A stretch of DNA of 64,000 nt from Hypoxylon rubiginosum (lineage: Eukaryota; Ascomycota; Sordariomycetes; Xylariales; Hypoxylaceae). The DNA lies in the NCBI GenBank assembly GCA_902806565.1, contig CADCXA010000006.1, positions 1,488,001-1,552,000 of the forward strand, written 5' to 3'. The notes beneath the pieces are model-generated. The model ran no database searches. It worked only from the letters and a program-made list of their open reading frames with translations, and was not told the origin of the DNA. Shown one piece after another: positions 46,352-58,467 of this stretch (its first letter is position 1; each line of letters starts with the position of its first letter). The position numbers and the translations under genes are program-made.

Positions 46352-46991
46352 AAGAACATGCGTCGCGCAATTAGACATAACTACCACACAGAGGACGGAG
46401 GACGGAGAGCGGACAGAAAACTGCTCGAGCGTTGTATCTCAGGGGTACAACTAACTAGGGTTTGGCTAGCTCTCCTTCAGTCTTCTAAGCTCACTATCTA
46501 CCTAAAACCGATATAATCGTCTCCTAGAACTTTCGATCTTTAGCCTTACTTTAGTTATCTAGAAGCCTCCGAGAAATTGATTCGCAGCCCAGATACCGGC
46601 GGCTTTCGGACAAGACGTGACGAACGCCCCCCTCCCGACGATACGATACACATACTCGCGAAATGATAGAATACTTTGACATCTTCTTAGATGCCATTAA
46701 GTCTGAACTACGATATATCCTAGAAGTCTCTGCCCAGAAAATGGTCGTACCACTAACCAACGAGTTTTCACATTTGCTTCCCTTGCTTCGGCGTTAAATG
46801 CATCAAACTACACTACACGACCGCATCGAGACTTTCACGTTCCGCATTGATCATTTATGGTATAGGTAGGTAGTAATAGAAAAAGGGAAGCCAAATGATA
46901 TATTCATGGGTATTATACTATCCGCTCAACTCCTATACTCTCTAAGACAATCGTGATTATTCGCTCGCGTAATACAAGTCATGACTCATAG

Positions 46992-49783
46992 CTACACCGA
47001 TAACATGCAATTCCCACATAGCTTGTGCTCGCACGGGTAGTTGCTGCACTGCTCGCTTATCTTGGGCATCGTTTGAAGACACTCACACTACGAGCAACAT
47101 TAGTACATCGATGACCTAAGCTCAGGTAGAACAGGGAAAAGGGGGGAGAACTGCATACGCAATGGTATCTCAGGTTGGCACGCTTGGAGACGTGCAAATC
47201 AGACGCGTCGTCCCTCTTGCGTTTCGAGCTCGCGGACCGGGCGCGCTTTTCAAGACCGGCATTGCCTGGGACATCCGAGCTGTTAGCAGAAGAAGAAGCC
47301 GGCGTCGGCCACGTGACGCTGGCGTCCTCGGAATCGTTGGTGACGGACTCGGCTCTGGGGGGAGGAGGCGGGTTTTCCTCCCTCCAGTCGCTGATCTCCC
47401 TCTTCTCCTGGTTGTTACGGCCGTGGAAATGGTCGTCGATGTGGTTGAACCGCTCGGTCCAGGGGTTGACGCCCTGCTTCTTGATCTCAACGATCTCCTG
47501 GCAGAAGCCGCACCAGAAACGGGTGTCGCAGTTCCGCCCTACGCGGCACGCCTCGAGCTTCCGGTCCAAGGTTGCCTGGTCCTTGACGTGGTGACATGAA
47601 TCCAGATGTTGCTTGAATAGTTCTCGTCGTTGGACGACCTTTCCGCAGACCTCGGAAGGGTTATCGGCTTGCTTTTCGTTGCACCTCCAGTGCTCCAGCA
47701 TGTAGTGCTGGCTGTTCTCGTGACGCTTCCAATCGTTTTTGCTACCAAAATGCCTGCTGCAGCCAGGGAACGTGCAACCGTACGGCTTCTGATGTCGCTT
47801 CTCGTGCTTCCTGTATGGTGGTTAGCTTTCATTGAATATAGAATCGTAGGAGGAACAGGAAACATAAAAAGTAAGGGGAAAAGCTAGTAACAATGTTCCT
47901 TACTTTAATTCACAACGTCGACCGAACCCTTTCTGGCATGTAGTACAAACATGACGTGACTCTCCCGTAGTGTTATTGGCTGGCTCCTGTTGCGCATCCT
48001 CGGGTCTCAGTGGATTTTCTTTCTTATACCCAAGTTGTTCAAGGACACCACTACTTTGAAGCTTCTCAAGCAACTTCAATAAGCTGTCACGGTTTGTGAG
48101 GTCTAGGTCCACATCTACTGGTTCGGGGTTCCTAGGTACAGGGGATGTACGGGCTTTCTCGTCAATCTGCGTAAGCCCTTCAGACTGCCTAGCAGGCTGG
48201 GTGCTTTCAAACGATGGACTGATATGACATTCATCAGACTGGTCTAGCTTGTTTATCTGATCATAGCCCAAAGACTCGGTTCCGCTGGCCAATTTGGATT
48301 CGGGACTCTCGGGATGGAGGTCGGCAGCGTTCTGCTCTAGCTGCTCTGGCTGAGGGAACCGGGTATTGTCAAGGGTAAGGTTAGGTCGAGTCGAGATCGC
48401 TCTAGATACTCCCGATTGCCCATCGAACAATGTATCATTGGTTTCCGGCTGCATCCTGTGTGTGGCTAAGCTATTGAGAATGTGAAAACGGTCTTCGCTA
48501 CTAGGCTTGTTCACCAATGGAGTCTCTTCCACTTGGACCCGACGGAGGATTTCCGGTGGACTTGATTCGGCAGATATATCCATAACTGAGTTCCGGTGAA
48601 GTTCCCAGCCACTTGGCCCATGGTTAGTGTTTCCGATGGCAAATCCGCTGAACTGATGGAAATCGGGGGCCGTGCTGCCGCGAATAAGATCGGAATCTTC
48701 CTTAGGTGATATCCTACGGAAAGCGATTAGAGAATGCTCCCTTGAATAGACTCGATGACTCCTGCTATACCTGATCCTATAATGATCTAACTCATCGTCA
48801 GACAATGCCGTCTTTTGGTGAACGCGCCTCATATGAGCTCGAAAGTTATCTGCTCGTGGCCATATCTTGTCCTTGTTTTTGCAGGCGCCAATTGGGCATT
48901 GGTAACGACTGCCAGCGGCTTTTTCATCCGGGTGCAGGCTCCTTTTATGTCTATCCAGGTCGTTTGGAGTACTAAAACCCTCAGTGCGAGAACAGCCTGG
49001 CACTTCACATTTAAAGGGCTTGTCATGCCTTTGCTTGTGTTTCCTATGGCATCTTTCAGCGATAGTCCTCATAACGAGCTGGTCAAACGACATGACTTAC
49101 TTGTATTCCGACTTAGTCTTCAGCACCTTGTTGCAGATATCGCAGACCTGGCTACCCTCATAACTAACCTGGTGGTTGGCAGTGGATGACGGTGGCGCCG
49201 GTGGTTGAGACTGGTGCCAGGAAGCTGTTGAACTAGCTCCGCCTTTAGACATCATGTCTTGGTTATAGGTCCGGAAATTCAATTCACTAATGTGACCAAC
49301 TAAGCTTTGGGTCTCGGGATTCCGGTCAAGCGAATCGTCACAGACGGAGCCGTTAGTAACACTATGCTTCGCGCCATAGCTCCCACCATATCCAGAGTCG
49401 GAGGGTAATACACCCGGCGGAACGGTATCGCATTCCGATGGTACTACACTTTCCCGATATTGACTATTAGAAAACATGTGCTGGCTACCCCGGAAGCTTC
49501 CTAGGATAGACGGATTCCGGATATCACTTTGGGGGGATATCAAGCCGGGAGGCTCCCAAGGTCCATCATTCCTACGGTACCATAAAGCCATGCGGTCATC
49601 AAGCCTATACGTGTCGGCTTGATACCGGTTGGCGGGAAGCGATAGATTCATGCCCATGTGCTCCAAAGCAAGATCATGGGCATGGCCAAAAGTGAGAGCC
49701 GCCATCTTAGCGGGTCGGGAATGCCCTTCCATTGCAGTATCCGAAGATCCGGGTGAAGTCAAGGCAGGTACCCGGTCAGCCAT
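46992..49783 (-). CDS. Multi-finger C2H2 zinc-finger protein with Cys-rich C-terminal exon
   Basis: The protein has at least 856 residues in four exons: 49783-49101, 49043-47904, 47810-47159 and 47087-46992. Each long-exon junction falls inside a lysine codon of a finger (KSEYK|KHKQRH and RCELK|KHEKRH). Fingers: VCDICNKVLKTKSEYKKH, KCEVPGCSRT...LDRHKRSLH, QCPIGACKNK...MRRVH, then after a long Ser/Glu-rich linker VCTTCQKGFGRR, GCTFPGCSRHFGSKNDWKRH and RCNE...QHLDSCHH. The basic run KRARSASSKRKRDD looks like an NLS. The last exon codes CECLQTMPKISEQC plus CEHKLCGNC. A 57-nt GTATAG...CGTAG segment (~48717-48773) is a possible in-frame intron. The reading frame is open upstream to an acceptor at 49877, so a first exon with the true ATG is probably missing; 49783 is the first in-frame ATG. 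Confidence 0.82.
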
Positions 49784-52700
49784 CCTGGAGAACGGATCGC
49801 GAATGGAACCAAAATTATCCTGTCCGTTGGTTCCCGGAGAACAACCTTGGAAGGCAGACACAAAAGAAACTGGCACCTGAACCGAGAGATATAATTGTGC
49901 GGATCAGATTGCCCTCTGTTCGTAGACACTCCCTAGGCAGGGCGTCATATACCAACTTGGGCTCGGATTATTCCTAGCTTAAGGGAAAGCTTCTGACATA
50001 TGGACAAGCTTTAACGAAGTAGTTAGTATCAACGACAAGAGACAGGCCTTCCATGCATCTTCCATGCATCTTCATGATATGCAGTGGCCAATCCTCGGAC
50101 GCCGAGAGCACGTGGCCAGACTGGAGCAGTGCGCTCTTTAATCTTCAATAGCGAGAGTATCGATGCCATAGAGGACGGTAGGAATTATAAATCTATCAAA
50201 GGACTAACTAACATGTAGAAAAATAGACTTGGAACTTGGCTCGGCTGTATTCCAAGTTGGTTTTCCTAATGGTTATGGGTTATGGTAGGGAGGCAAAAAT
50301 TGCCCGTCGAGTCTGCCTAACGGTAGCCAAGGCAGACCAAGCGCATATGTATTCAATATTGTATAGACAAAGCAGATAACATGAAACAGATGCGTTATGA
50401 AAAGACGAGATAGCAAAATTAGATATGAAGGCGAGAAAATCGCCTTAAGAGGTCCGAGTTCTTATTATGTTGATAGATGCGACGGGAATGATCAAATGAT
50501 CAAATGATGAAAGACCGTGCGAGGCGATTAGAAGGAAGGCATCGATGGGAGAAAAAAGAAAATGTGTGGTGGCGTGCGACACCTGAACGGAGAAGGCAAC
50601 CTTCAGTCACCGAAAATCCAGTGACGGTAGGAACCTACAGGCGACCAAAAATTTAAAAGTGAGGCGGACAAATGCATATCTGCAGGCAACACCAGCGATT
50701 GGAGTTTATATTAGTGCAGTACCTAATAGCCTATCCCAAGTTGTATTGGGTCTTTAAGTCGCTTACTATCTCCGCATACACTGCCACAATCTTTGTCCTA
50801 CGATTTATCTTGTTGTCCTGACGTATTTATTTTTCGGTGTACAGGTCCGCGCATTTAGTTAAGATGTCAGCTGCAAATTGCGCGTCATGTACCAGGCAGC
50901 AAGGGTAGGCAAGTGTGGCGCTGTGGCTAGGGAGATCGCCTACTTATCAAGAAAAGGGTTGGCAATATCAATCCCTTCGTAACTATCTCAACATTGGGCA
51001 ACGCGATGGACCGATGGTCACATCCCAATGGACCCATTCTGTTGCAGAAGATATTACTCAAGTTCGACCACTCTCGCACTAGAGTAGCTCGTTGTTTTCA
51101 TGTACCAACCCATCCAATCGAGAGTCGAGAAACGTGCCTCATTAAAAAGGGGTATTGCAGATTGGCCAGCGTAAGCCATATCAGAGAAATGACAGACACA
51201 CTTTGCCTCCTAGGTAAGTGAATACACCTCCTTCAAAGCTAATGTCGCCTACCTGGGAATAAGTTGAGACATCATCCTCAGAAACTATGCCGGTTTTGAA
51301 TATTTTCATCTTTTTTTTATAGATACATACCTGAGATTAATCTTTTCAAGCCAGCCATACTTGTCACAGATATTCGCGTCACACATATCGGATGCGTGCA
51401 GTTAACGGCTCCAGGAAGTAGGCCTGAAATACTGACCTCGTGAAACCGGGTCGCCAATTTTCCGATGCTAGTCTTCGATGACAGTTCTCGTACTTCCGTC
51501 GCACCTGGAGCGGTCATTGGCGCAGAATGGCAAACGCTCGCGAGATTGCGATCGCTCGGTAACGATCCGTCCTTGTGCTCACATTCTACGTGTCTGCTGC
51601 ATTCAGATGCGTTGATGTCATACTAAAGCTTGTAAAGCTTGGATTGGGATGCCAACGGGAGATGGGTTGTTTGCTACACGCCAACCTGGCGGCCTGGGAG
51701 CTGTCTAGGATTCCCTGCTTCTCGGGCCGCGCCGTGGGAGATACGTTAGCGCCAAGCATGTAGGAGCGATTCCAATCTAGCGAATCTCGAGGCTCTCCCT
51801 TTCAATGTGACACGGGAGGCGTCCCGGGTCCAGATACCCGGCTATATCTCAGCTGCCAGCCGTCTTGCTATCTGACCTTTTGGGGTTTCGAGTTAGTCAT
51901 AGGTAACGGACGGTAACTAACGTCGGGTCTTCGAAGCCCCCATAGAAGTACTAGGATGAACGGTTAGGTGAGCCCGTCCTTTCTCCGAGAGAGAAGGTTC
52001 CTCATACTTACAAAGCTCCAATAACCCCTGGATGGTTCCTTACACGCACCAATTCCTTTTATCAACCTCAATTTCCACCTTCAATAACTAGAGACTCAAG
52101 TAAGGGCTTCAAATCGGGTACTAGTCACTCGTCCTCGATACATTATCTCGGCAATATGAGGCTCTGACTAAGTTATGCGAAAGAGATATGTCGTCTCCTA
52201 AGCGCAGGCAGTACCACGCAATCTTGCCTTAGTCGGTTGACCAGCAGGCGAGGGGAAATGTGATAGATCAGAGTCATGACCCTTGAGCAAGATCTATGTG
52301 GATAGTCATTTATAGCTAATGCGTGTTTCCTCCTCGAGAGAGGGAGGCTGCGTGAAATTGAGCAGCTCAGATCTCGCCGTCGCAATCGAGGGAGGTCATC
52401 TCAGATCTCAGGTACTCAACGTGTTTGCCCTCGTCATCCCCTTCATCATGTCACCAATGGTTATAGCATGTTCTCGAGCGGAGCAAACATAGTGTCTATA
52501 AAGAGAGCGTGCTGTCCTCGTAGAGTAGAATCGCGACGATATCACTTTCTTCTGTACACCATTCTAACATATCCGAATACTGTGAGCTATTTCAAGTTCC
52601 TTGGTCGAAGGTGAGTTAGGTATGGTATGATACATTTGACATGTAGATTTCTAACTCTCTACAGCATAATACGTAACAACGACCCGGTTAAACTAGCTCC

Positions 52701-52793
52701 CGAGAGTACATACCATCTCGTGAGTTACCTCACTACTGCTAGAGAACCCTGATTGGCTAATATATGCCTAGAGTCGACCTTGGAACAGCAACG
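49784..52793. other. 3 kb with unresolved 5' end of zinc-finger gene
   Basis: The stretch 49784-49876 is probably still coding (open frame after a TTCAG acceptor), but the upstream exon was not found; nearby ATGs (e.g. on the minus strand near 49950-49995) do not join in frame. The rest shows no gene. CCATGCATCTT is repeated twice at ~50052-50073. Confidence 0.45.
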
Positions 52794-53015
52794 ATGTGCG
52801 ATTTCGAAGAGTTCCGATTCGAGTGTACCCACTCTGTGTGCCGCCTAAAATCTTACTGCCACTTCGCGCGCAATGATCCGAATCACATATGCCTCGGAGT
52901 CAAGAAGCTTCGGAACTCCTGGTATCAGACGGGACAGATCTGCGAGACATGTGTCCAGTGCGGGTACCAATTCATCAATGGACAGATATACGGCCCTCCG
53001 CAGGGTGCACAGTGA
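52794..53015 (+). CDS. Small Cys/His-rich hypothetical protein
   Basis: The predicted protein has 73 residues with eight Cys and four His. It begins MCDFEEFRFECTHSVCRLKS and has CHFARNDPNHIC and a C-terminal CETCVQCG. The C11-x-H13 ... C50-x2-C53 arrangement could bind zinc, as in small fungal proteins that begin MC with an E-C-x-H motif near residue 10. ATG 52794 is preferred because those relatives start MC; an in-frame ATG at 52764 adds ten residues. There is no signal peptide, so an effector role is not indicated. Single exon and isolated: 3 kb gene-poor on the left, 1.3 kb on the right. The function is unknown, and it is based on composition only. Confidence 0.5.
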   Translation: MCDFEEFRFECTHSVCRLKSYCHFARNDPNHICLGVKKLRNSWYQTGQICETCVQCGYQFINGQIYGPPQGAQ

Positions 53016-54358
53016 ACTCTGCGAACACGAAAGAATGCGCCTGCGATTACGTATGATACAAGGCGTGTCTGGTGGACACCGAGCGGCTCTACTGGAGCTT
53101 CGTATCTCGAGCACCGAGGTAGATAGCCCTACGTGAGCTTGTTCGTGTGCGGCTCTGGAGTATACTATGGGGACGGTTAGATGGGACGGCGTAACCGGTC
53201 AGAAAAAAAATAACGGTCTTGTGTGTTGTTTATTAATTGTTACGGAGTTTGGTGGAATGTTTCGGGACGGAGGACAAGTGCGCAAAGACAGCTGTCTGTG
53301 AGACGTTTCTGTACAGCCTCTGAAATACCTAGGTAGTCATGGATTACTGGCTATCTCACAATACAGATATTCACCTGCCATTTCGTTCCTCATTATCTGA
53401 CGGCCGTCCGACTAGAAGTACTTAAGCTACTACCCAAATAACTCGACACCGGAACGCGGTGTCAAATCCTGTTATTCAATACTGTTCTTAGTTTCCTTAA
53501 AGTAGAAGCCGACCATTACAACAACGTGCTACCAGGTAGATTGCCAGGTAGGTAACTAACTACCGGTATGCTATCAAGCCCCTTTCCCCACCCGCTCCAT
53601 CTTATCAAATGACACAGCATGTTGCAGCTCTCACTAAGTAGGAGAAGTTACACGGCAGTTTTCTAGATGGATTACATTATCAATCAGTGTACAGAGTATA
53701 GCAAAACTATGACTGATGGAACCTTTCACTTTCTAGCTACAAGCATGTATTAGTTCGTTGAATAGCTGCAACTAGCCATTGGGAACATGCGTGAACCCAC
53801 TGATAGGGGTCAGGTAGGTACTTCAAAGGTTTGGGCTAACTCGCGAGGGCTATTTTCTTGACTTGAAGGCATAGGGGTACCTACCCGTAATCGAATTTGA
53901 GCAACTCGGCTATTCCAAATTCCAAATGTAGACTGAGGTAATTCATAGAAACAAGAGGGCCTATTCCATTGTGCCATGTTCGCCTCCACTGCTTGCCCTA
54001 GTAACGTGGCCTCTGTGCGACCACAGAAGTTTGTACTTGAGTCAATTCACAACTCAGTACTCACAGCGATTAGGCCCAAGTGTAACTCGGTATAGGGTTT
54101 CTATGGAAGAGGCATGCATGTTATCAAAAGTATGCATTCTAAAGCTAGCAGCTCGTTTGAAACTCATCCACGAATCCCCTATATTGGCTTATATAACATG
54201 AAGCCCAACTTGCACCTCATTTCGCCCCGCTAGTCAAGCTCCAGCAGATGCTCCTTTTTTTTCGTTTCGTGTTTTTATTTCGATACTCTCGCCTTGAGTC
54301 TATTTCGCTCTCTCCGAAAAAAAAAAAAACCTTGCCATTTTCGATGGACACACACAGC
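53016..54358. other. Spacer, no gene seen
   Basis: Stop-dense in all frames. ACCTAGGTA lies at 53327-53335 and related CCAGGTAG copies at ~53550-53575. A 12-base A run at 54319-54330 lies just beyond the MAPR gene stop. Confidence 0.45.
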
Positions 54359-55172
54359 TTACCCCATGTTCGTCGCACCTTGCACAATGCCGACGACGTT
54401 GTAGCGCTTGGAGAAGAAAGTGTTCCAGTCCTCCAGTGTTTGTTTCTCCTTGTCATCCAGATCCTCCCACTCCGGCTTGACGTCCTCTGCCTTCGTTGAT
54501 GTCTTTGCTAAAGCACGGGAGGCGTCCTTCCCCGCGAAGACTGGAGTAGTTAGCAAACACGATATCTCCCACATACAGTTGTAAGATGGAGATGATAGGT
54601 GAGACTGTAGTTTAACGTGGGACATCATATTCTGGCTATTATCTCATTGAGAAGCAAGCCAGAGCTCAACGGTTACAGAATACCGATAAACTAGCACGAG
54701 GTAATGACAAGCCGTGTTGCATCGTCTCTAGTGTGATGAAATGAGATATTGTTGCATACCATGGTATGAGCCTCCGCTTCGATATGCTTTATTCCCACTA
54801 ACATCGTAGACCTTGCCCTGATAGCTCTGAGTCAGAATATCACCGCAACAGAGATTCATGCACATAGCTTTTAGTTGGATTAATCAAATGAATGGCTGTG
54901 CTAAGGCCAGGTCTGGGATATGACGGTCCATAGAAGCTGCGCAGACATACCTTAATTGCTACATAGGCCTTTTGTCCTTCGGTTCCTGGTTTGAGGAGAT
55001 CAGCAGTGGTTCGTTATTGGCCTGGTACCGGCGATCTAAACACTGGCGGGGTTTCAAGATAATTATCAAGGTATGGCATACCGTCAGCTTTAGCCAGCTC
55101 TTCGACAGAGATAGGATCGTCCTTAGGAGGGTCCAGAGTTACAGCGACCTTGGGCTCGAACTTGCTCGCCAT
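54359..55172 (-). CDS. Soluble MAPR/Dap1-like cytochrome b5-type heme-binding protein
   Basis: The 121-residue membrane-associated-progesterone-receptor family protein has exons 55172-55082, 54985-54951, 54817-54760 and 54540-54359. It begins with a short acidic lead (DPPKDDPISVEELAKADG), then KAYVAIKGKVYDVSGNKAY, SGGSYHVFAGKDASRALA and a helical tail (WEDLDDKEKQTLEDWNTFFS) ending YNVVGIVQ. Tyr60 in SYHVFAG is at the place of the axial heme tyrosine of PGRMC1/Dap1, with Tyr54 as the supporting tyrosine. Classical cytochrome b5 His ligands are absent, as usual here. Unlike Dap1 and PGRMC1, there is no N-terminal membrane helix, so it should be soluble. Family members bind heme and help P450 enzymes such as Erg11, which is inference for this one. 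It is divergent from the Mgr3-like gene. Confidence 0.9.
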
Positions 55173-55709
55173 TGTTGATAGGGAGGGGCTTTGGTAGTAT
55201 GGTAGTATATCGATAGCAAGAAGACTAGATATTTTGGATCAGAGGTATTCGATATAAGCCACTGTAATTGGCTTGAAGAGTAAACCTAATACTATATATC
55301 TAGAGGTAGATATCTAGACCTTGAGGTTGTAGGAAGAGAGAATGAAGACCGAAACCGAATCTCCAATGCCAAGATATGACGGATTAGGTTATGTATCTCG
55401 CTATTGCGTTATTAGAGTAGAAGCTTAGAGTGGGCTGAGTGGGGTTTGCAGCCGAGGCATTCTGCCAATCAGCTAAAAATGATGTGCTAAGTCTTAGGCC
55501 AGGTACCCCCAAGCTTCGGTAGCTCAAGACACGGCTGAAGAAGAGGGTCCAGTTAATTTTTAACCACGAACAGGTAGAACGTCATCAACTTGGGGTAGGG
55601 CCAAAGTAAAATATTTGCAGTTAACCACCGACATTTTGTTCCACTTCCAAGTTAACAAGATTATAATATTATAATCAAGAGTTATTTTGTCTCTAAAATA
55701 TAGTGATAT
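55173..55709. promoter_or_regulatory. Divergent promoter: MAPR (-) / Mgr3-like (+)
   Basis: 537 bp between two outward ATGs. An AT-rich palindrome TTATAATATTATAA sits ~40 bp before the plus-strand ATG. No other recognisable site. Confidence 0.4.
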
Positions 55710-57504
55710 ATGTCACAACTATCATTTGCGATGGCCGCCTCGCGCGCTACCGCGATGCTGTCTTCTAGCAGCAGCCTCCTACATACTCGATGCATACACA
55801 AGATACCACTCCGACAACGCACGCAATTCCTCTCGACGAGATTAAGGGGAGCTCGAGTTCCATACCCTGAGGCGACCATGTGCTCGAATTTCCAACAAAG
55901 GCGACGCCTGTCCTCCTCACGCGACGCAAATGAACCGAAGCCGCCAATGCCTCCGTCCAAGCTACTCTTCCGCGCTTTAAAACAGGGCTTAAGCTTTCGT
56001 CCCATTATCAGTGCATTTCGTGGCCAAAGTCTTCGCACCTTGTTTCGACAGAGCCCTGAAGAACTTGTCCTTGCTATCATTATGTAAGGAGACATTCTGG
56101 TTCAATGCTGGACGCGACAAATGCAAGATGCTAACGGCTGAGCGCTTGGCTGAAGTTTATGCGCCTTAACTGGCATATCCATCTATGTAGTTTACGCCTA
56201 CTACAAGTACTTCCAATCTAGACAATTTACTCGATTCCCTCCCCAGATCGCCAAGTCCCTCCGGCGCGCGCTGTATTACAGCAACTATGCGCCCGATCCG
56301 AAGCTAGCCCTCAAGTACTACAAGCTCGCCTTGCAACAGTGTTCGGAAGTTGGTCTTGATCCCTTTTCGGACGAAGTCTTGGGGATCAAGATTCAATTGG
56401 CGGCGTGGTTCGAAAAAATTGGCAGCTACAAGAATTCTATCGAGGTCCTAGAGTCACTTCTTCGAGATTGCAGGAAATGGGTAGAGGTAATGGAGAAGAG
56501 CGTTCGGGATGGGCTTGTCGACGAGTCGGGAAATCTGGCGGACACACCGAAACCCCAAGGCCACACGACAGAAGGGGATGCCGAATCTGAAACAGATACC
56601 AAGCCAGAGAATTTGTGGGCTAAGCGGTCAAGAATTCTAGGAAAGTTGGTCGGAATCAGTGTCAAGCTCGGAGAGCTCCTTGCAGACGATCATGTCCTTC
56701 AAGGTGATTCCGCTGGCCAACATTTGATATGGGCAGTCGAGACTGTCTTGAAGGAACTGCAGAGACGCCAGACACAAGGTGTGAAGGAGGGCGAGGGCGA
56801 TTGGATGACACCAGAGCAAGTCGGAGGTGCACTCGAGGGTACGTTGATCATTAACATCGCGATGAACTTTCTGATTCACGTTTTCGTATGAAGTCAGAGC
56901 CAGCTAACTGGGATAGCGCTTGGAAACCATTACGAGTCCAAGTCACTGTATTATCTCGCGGCGCCGCTCTTCCTTCAGGCCATCACACTTTCGCCTCCAA
57001 ATAGCTGTCACACCGCTGTTCTGAGTAAGTACTACGTCTTATCCTATGTCTAGTTCCCTGATTTTTCTCTTTTCTTTTTTTTTCTCGGTGTACGAGCTAA
57101 CAGGACGTGTCAAAGTGAACAACCTGGCTATCTCCCTAGCGCAGCAACCCGTCGATGCGTCACCAGATCCCAGCCAGATCCCTCAAGCTACCGGGTCTAC
57201 TGTGGCTGCCCGTCCGTCCCGGTCTACCCTCTTAGCCAGTGCCCGTTCGTGGGCTCTGCAAGCCCAAGCGACGGCGCAGAAGGTACAGGGTGAGGACAGA
57301 ACCGACGAATGCGACGAGGCTTGCGCTGTAGCACTGTGCAATCTTGGAGACATTGCAGCCATGGCTGGGGATAAAGCTGAAGCCAGACGTCTATTCGAAG
57401 AGAGTCTGACATTGAGTAGAAAAGTTGCGTTTGCGGCCGGTGCCACGCAAGCTGAGGAAGGCCTCCAGCGCTTGTCTACCAAGCCGTCGCAGGGATCTAC
57501 GTAG
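55710..57504 (+). CDS. Mitochondrial inner-membrane TPR protein (Mgr3-like)
   Basis: The 517-residue protein has exons 55710-56083, 56156-56838, 56917-57024 and 57116-57504. The N terminus is an Arg/Ser-rich, acid-poor presequence (MAASRATAMLSSSSS, RLRGARVPYP) with a possible cleavage around RRRLSSS. The first intron joins to make one transmembrane helix (about 117-138, LVLAIIILCALTGISIYVVY), followed by YYKYFQSRQFTRFP. TPR-like pairs follow: LRRALYYSNYAPDPKLALKY, IKIQLAAWFEKIGSYKNSIE, ALGNHYESKSLYYLAAPLFL, NNLAISLAQQP and the C-terminal CNLGDIAAMAGDKAEARRLF. This layout matches yeast Mgr3, an adaptor of the i-AAA protease Yme1. Assignment is by architecture. The last acceptor (GTCAAAG|TG) restores VLMNNLAIS. 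Confidence 0.8.
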
Positions 57505-58467
57505 TCGAGTCCTTGTAGCATTGTAGCAGACTGCCTTTGTTCGTCGAGACGCGGCTCTGTTACATCCTTCGCCGTGGCTGCTCCTTCGAGCCAATTGCTT
57601 CAGAGCCAAGTAACTGGTGAATTGTCTACAAACGCTGGGCTGGCTGGTTTAGACAACAGCGCGCCCGGGCCCTATCAGGCGTAGGGATGGTGTCATCAGC
57701 ATAGGTTCCATGCAAGAGGGCGAAGTTCGGCCAATGACGAAAGTCGTCTTGGGGCCAATACGGAGCCGAACCCTGGTGCAGGACGCGGTGCACAGAAAGC
57801 GGAATTGCCGAAACGGGTAACCAACATGATTCCACGCCAGCCGAAGACTATGACTATACGACTGTTGGGGAAAAGCTGCAGCAGCTCGCGCTGACATGTC
57901 ACTTGACGTGATCATGGGGCCTGCTTAAGCAGGAGAGAATTGACAGGATCCAAACCGGCTATTACGAAACGGTAGGGCATCGAAACAAAGTGTCTGATAA
58001 TTTGAAATGATGGTGAATTCCTTCGCGCGCGCGCACGCGCCTTACATTACATCACCTTCGATATGCGAATCCGACGAAGCCGTGACGTGGTGCAAGCCGG
58101 AGCGGCATGAACGGGAGAGGATGGTCAGCGCGGTGAGCTAAGGCTAAGGCCGTCGAGGCGCCGTTCGGTAGTACATAGGCTCCTATACTCGCAGCATACT
58201 CCTGATTTCGGCATCGCGAGTTTTCCCTCGGCTCGGTCTGGGGAGCTTCCTACTAGCCTTAAAACGAAAATATAGCATGACATGACATTCGCAGGAATGC
58301 AAGTCAGGTGTTTCGCTTTGACCCTAGTATATTTTGAAGCATAAACGCGCAGAATAAGCAGCGCATATATTATTATTTTATTTTATTTTCTCGCTAGGAG
58401 ATATATTCCACGTGTATTCTAGAAGCTAACGACGCGATCGCTCCACTTAGCGGCGGGTAGTGCAACT

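Larger units (their letters stand above)
40555..46991. other. 6.4 kb gene-poor stretch
   Basis: The largest gap in the window. The first ~400 bp is the zinc-finger promoter. A minus-strand ORF of 138 codons (40957-41373) lacks family signs. The rest has only short ORFs, several tandem repeats (listed separately), one ACCTAGGTA (43000-43008) and AT-richer, stop-dense DNA from ~44.6 to 46.1 kb. No transposase, reverse transcriptase or tRNA was recognised. Confidence 0.4.

Noticed and set aside
46077..46387. Cys/Val repeat peptide ORFs
   Set aside because: They are translations of the (AC)n microsatellite.
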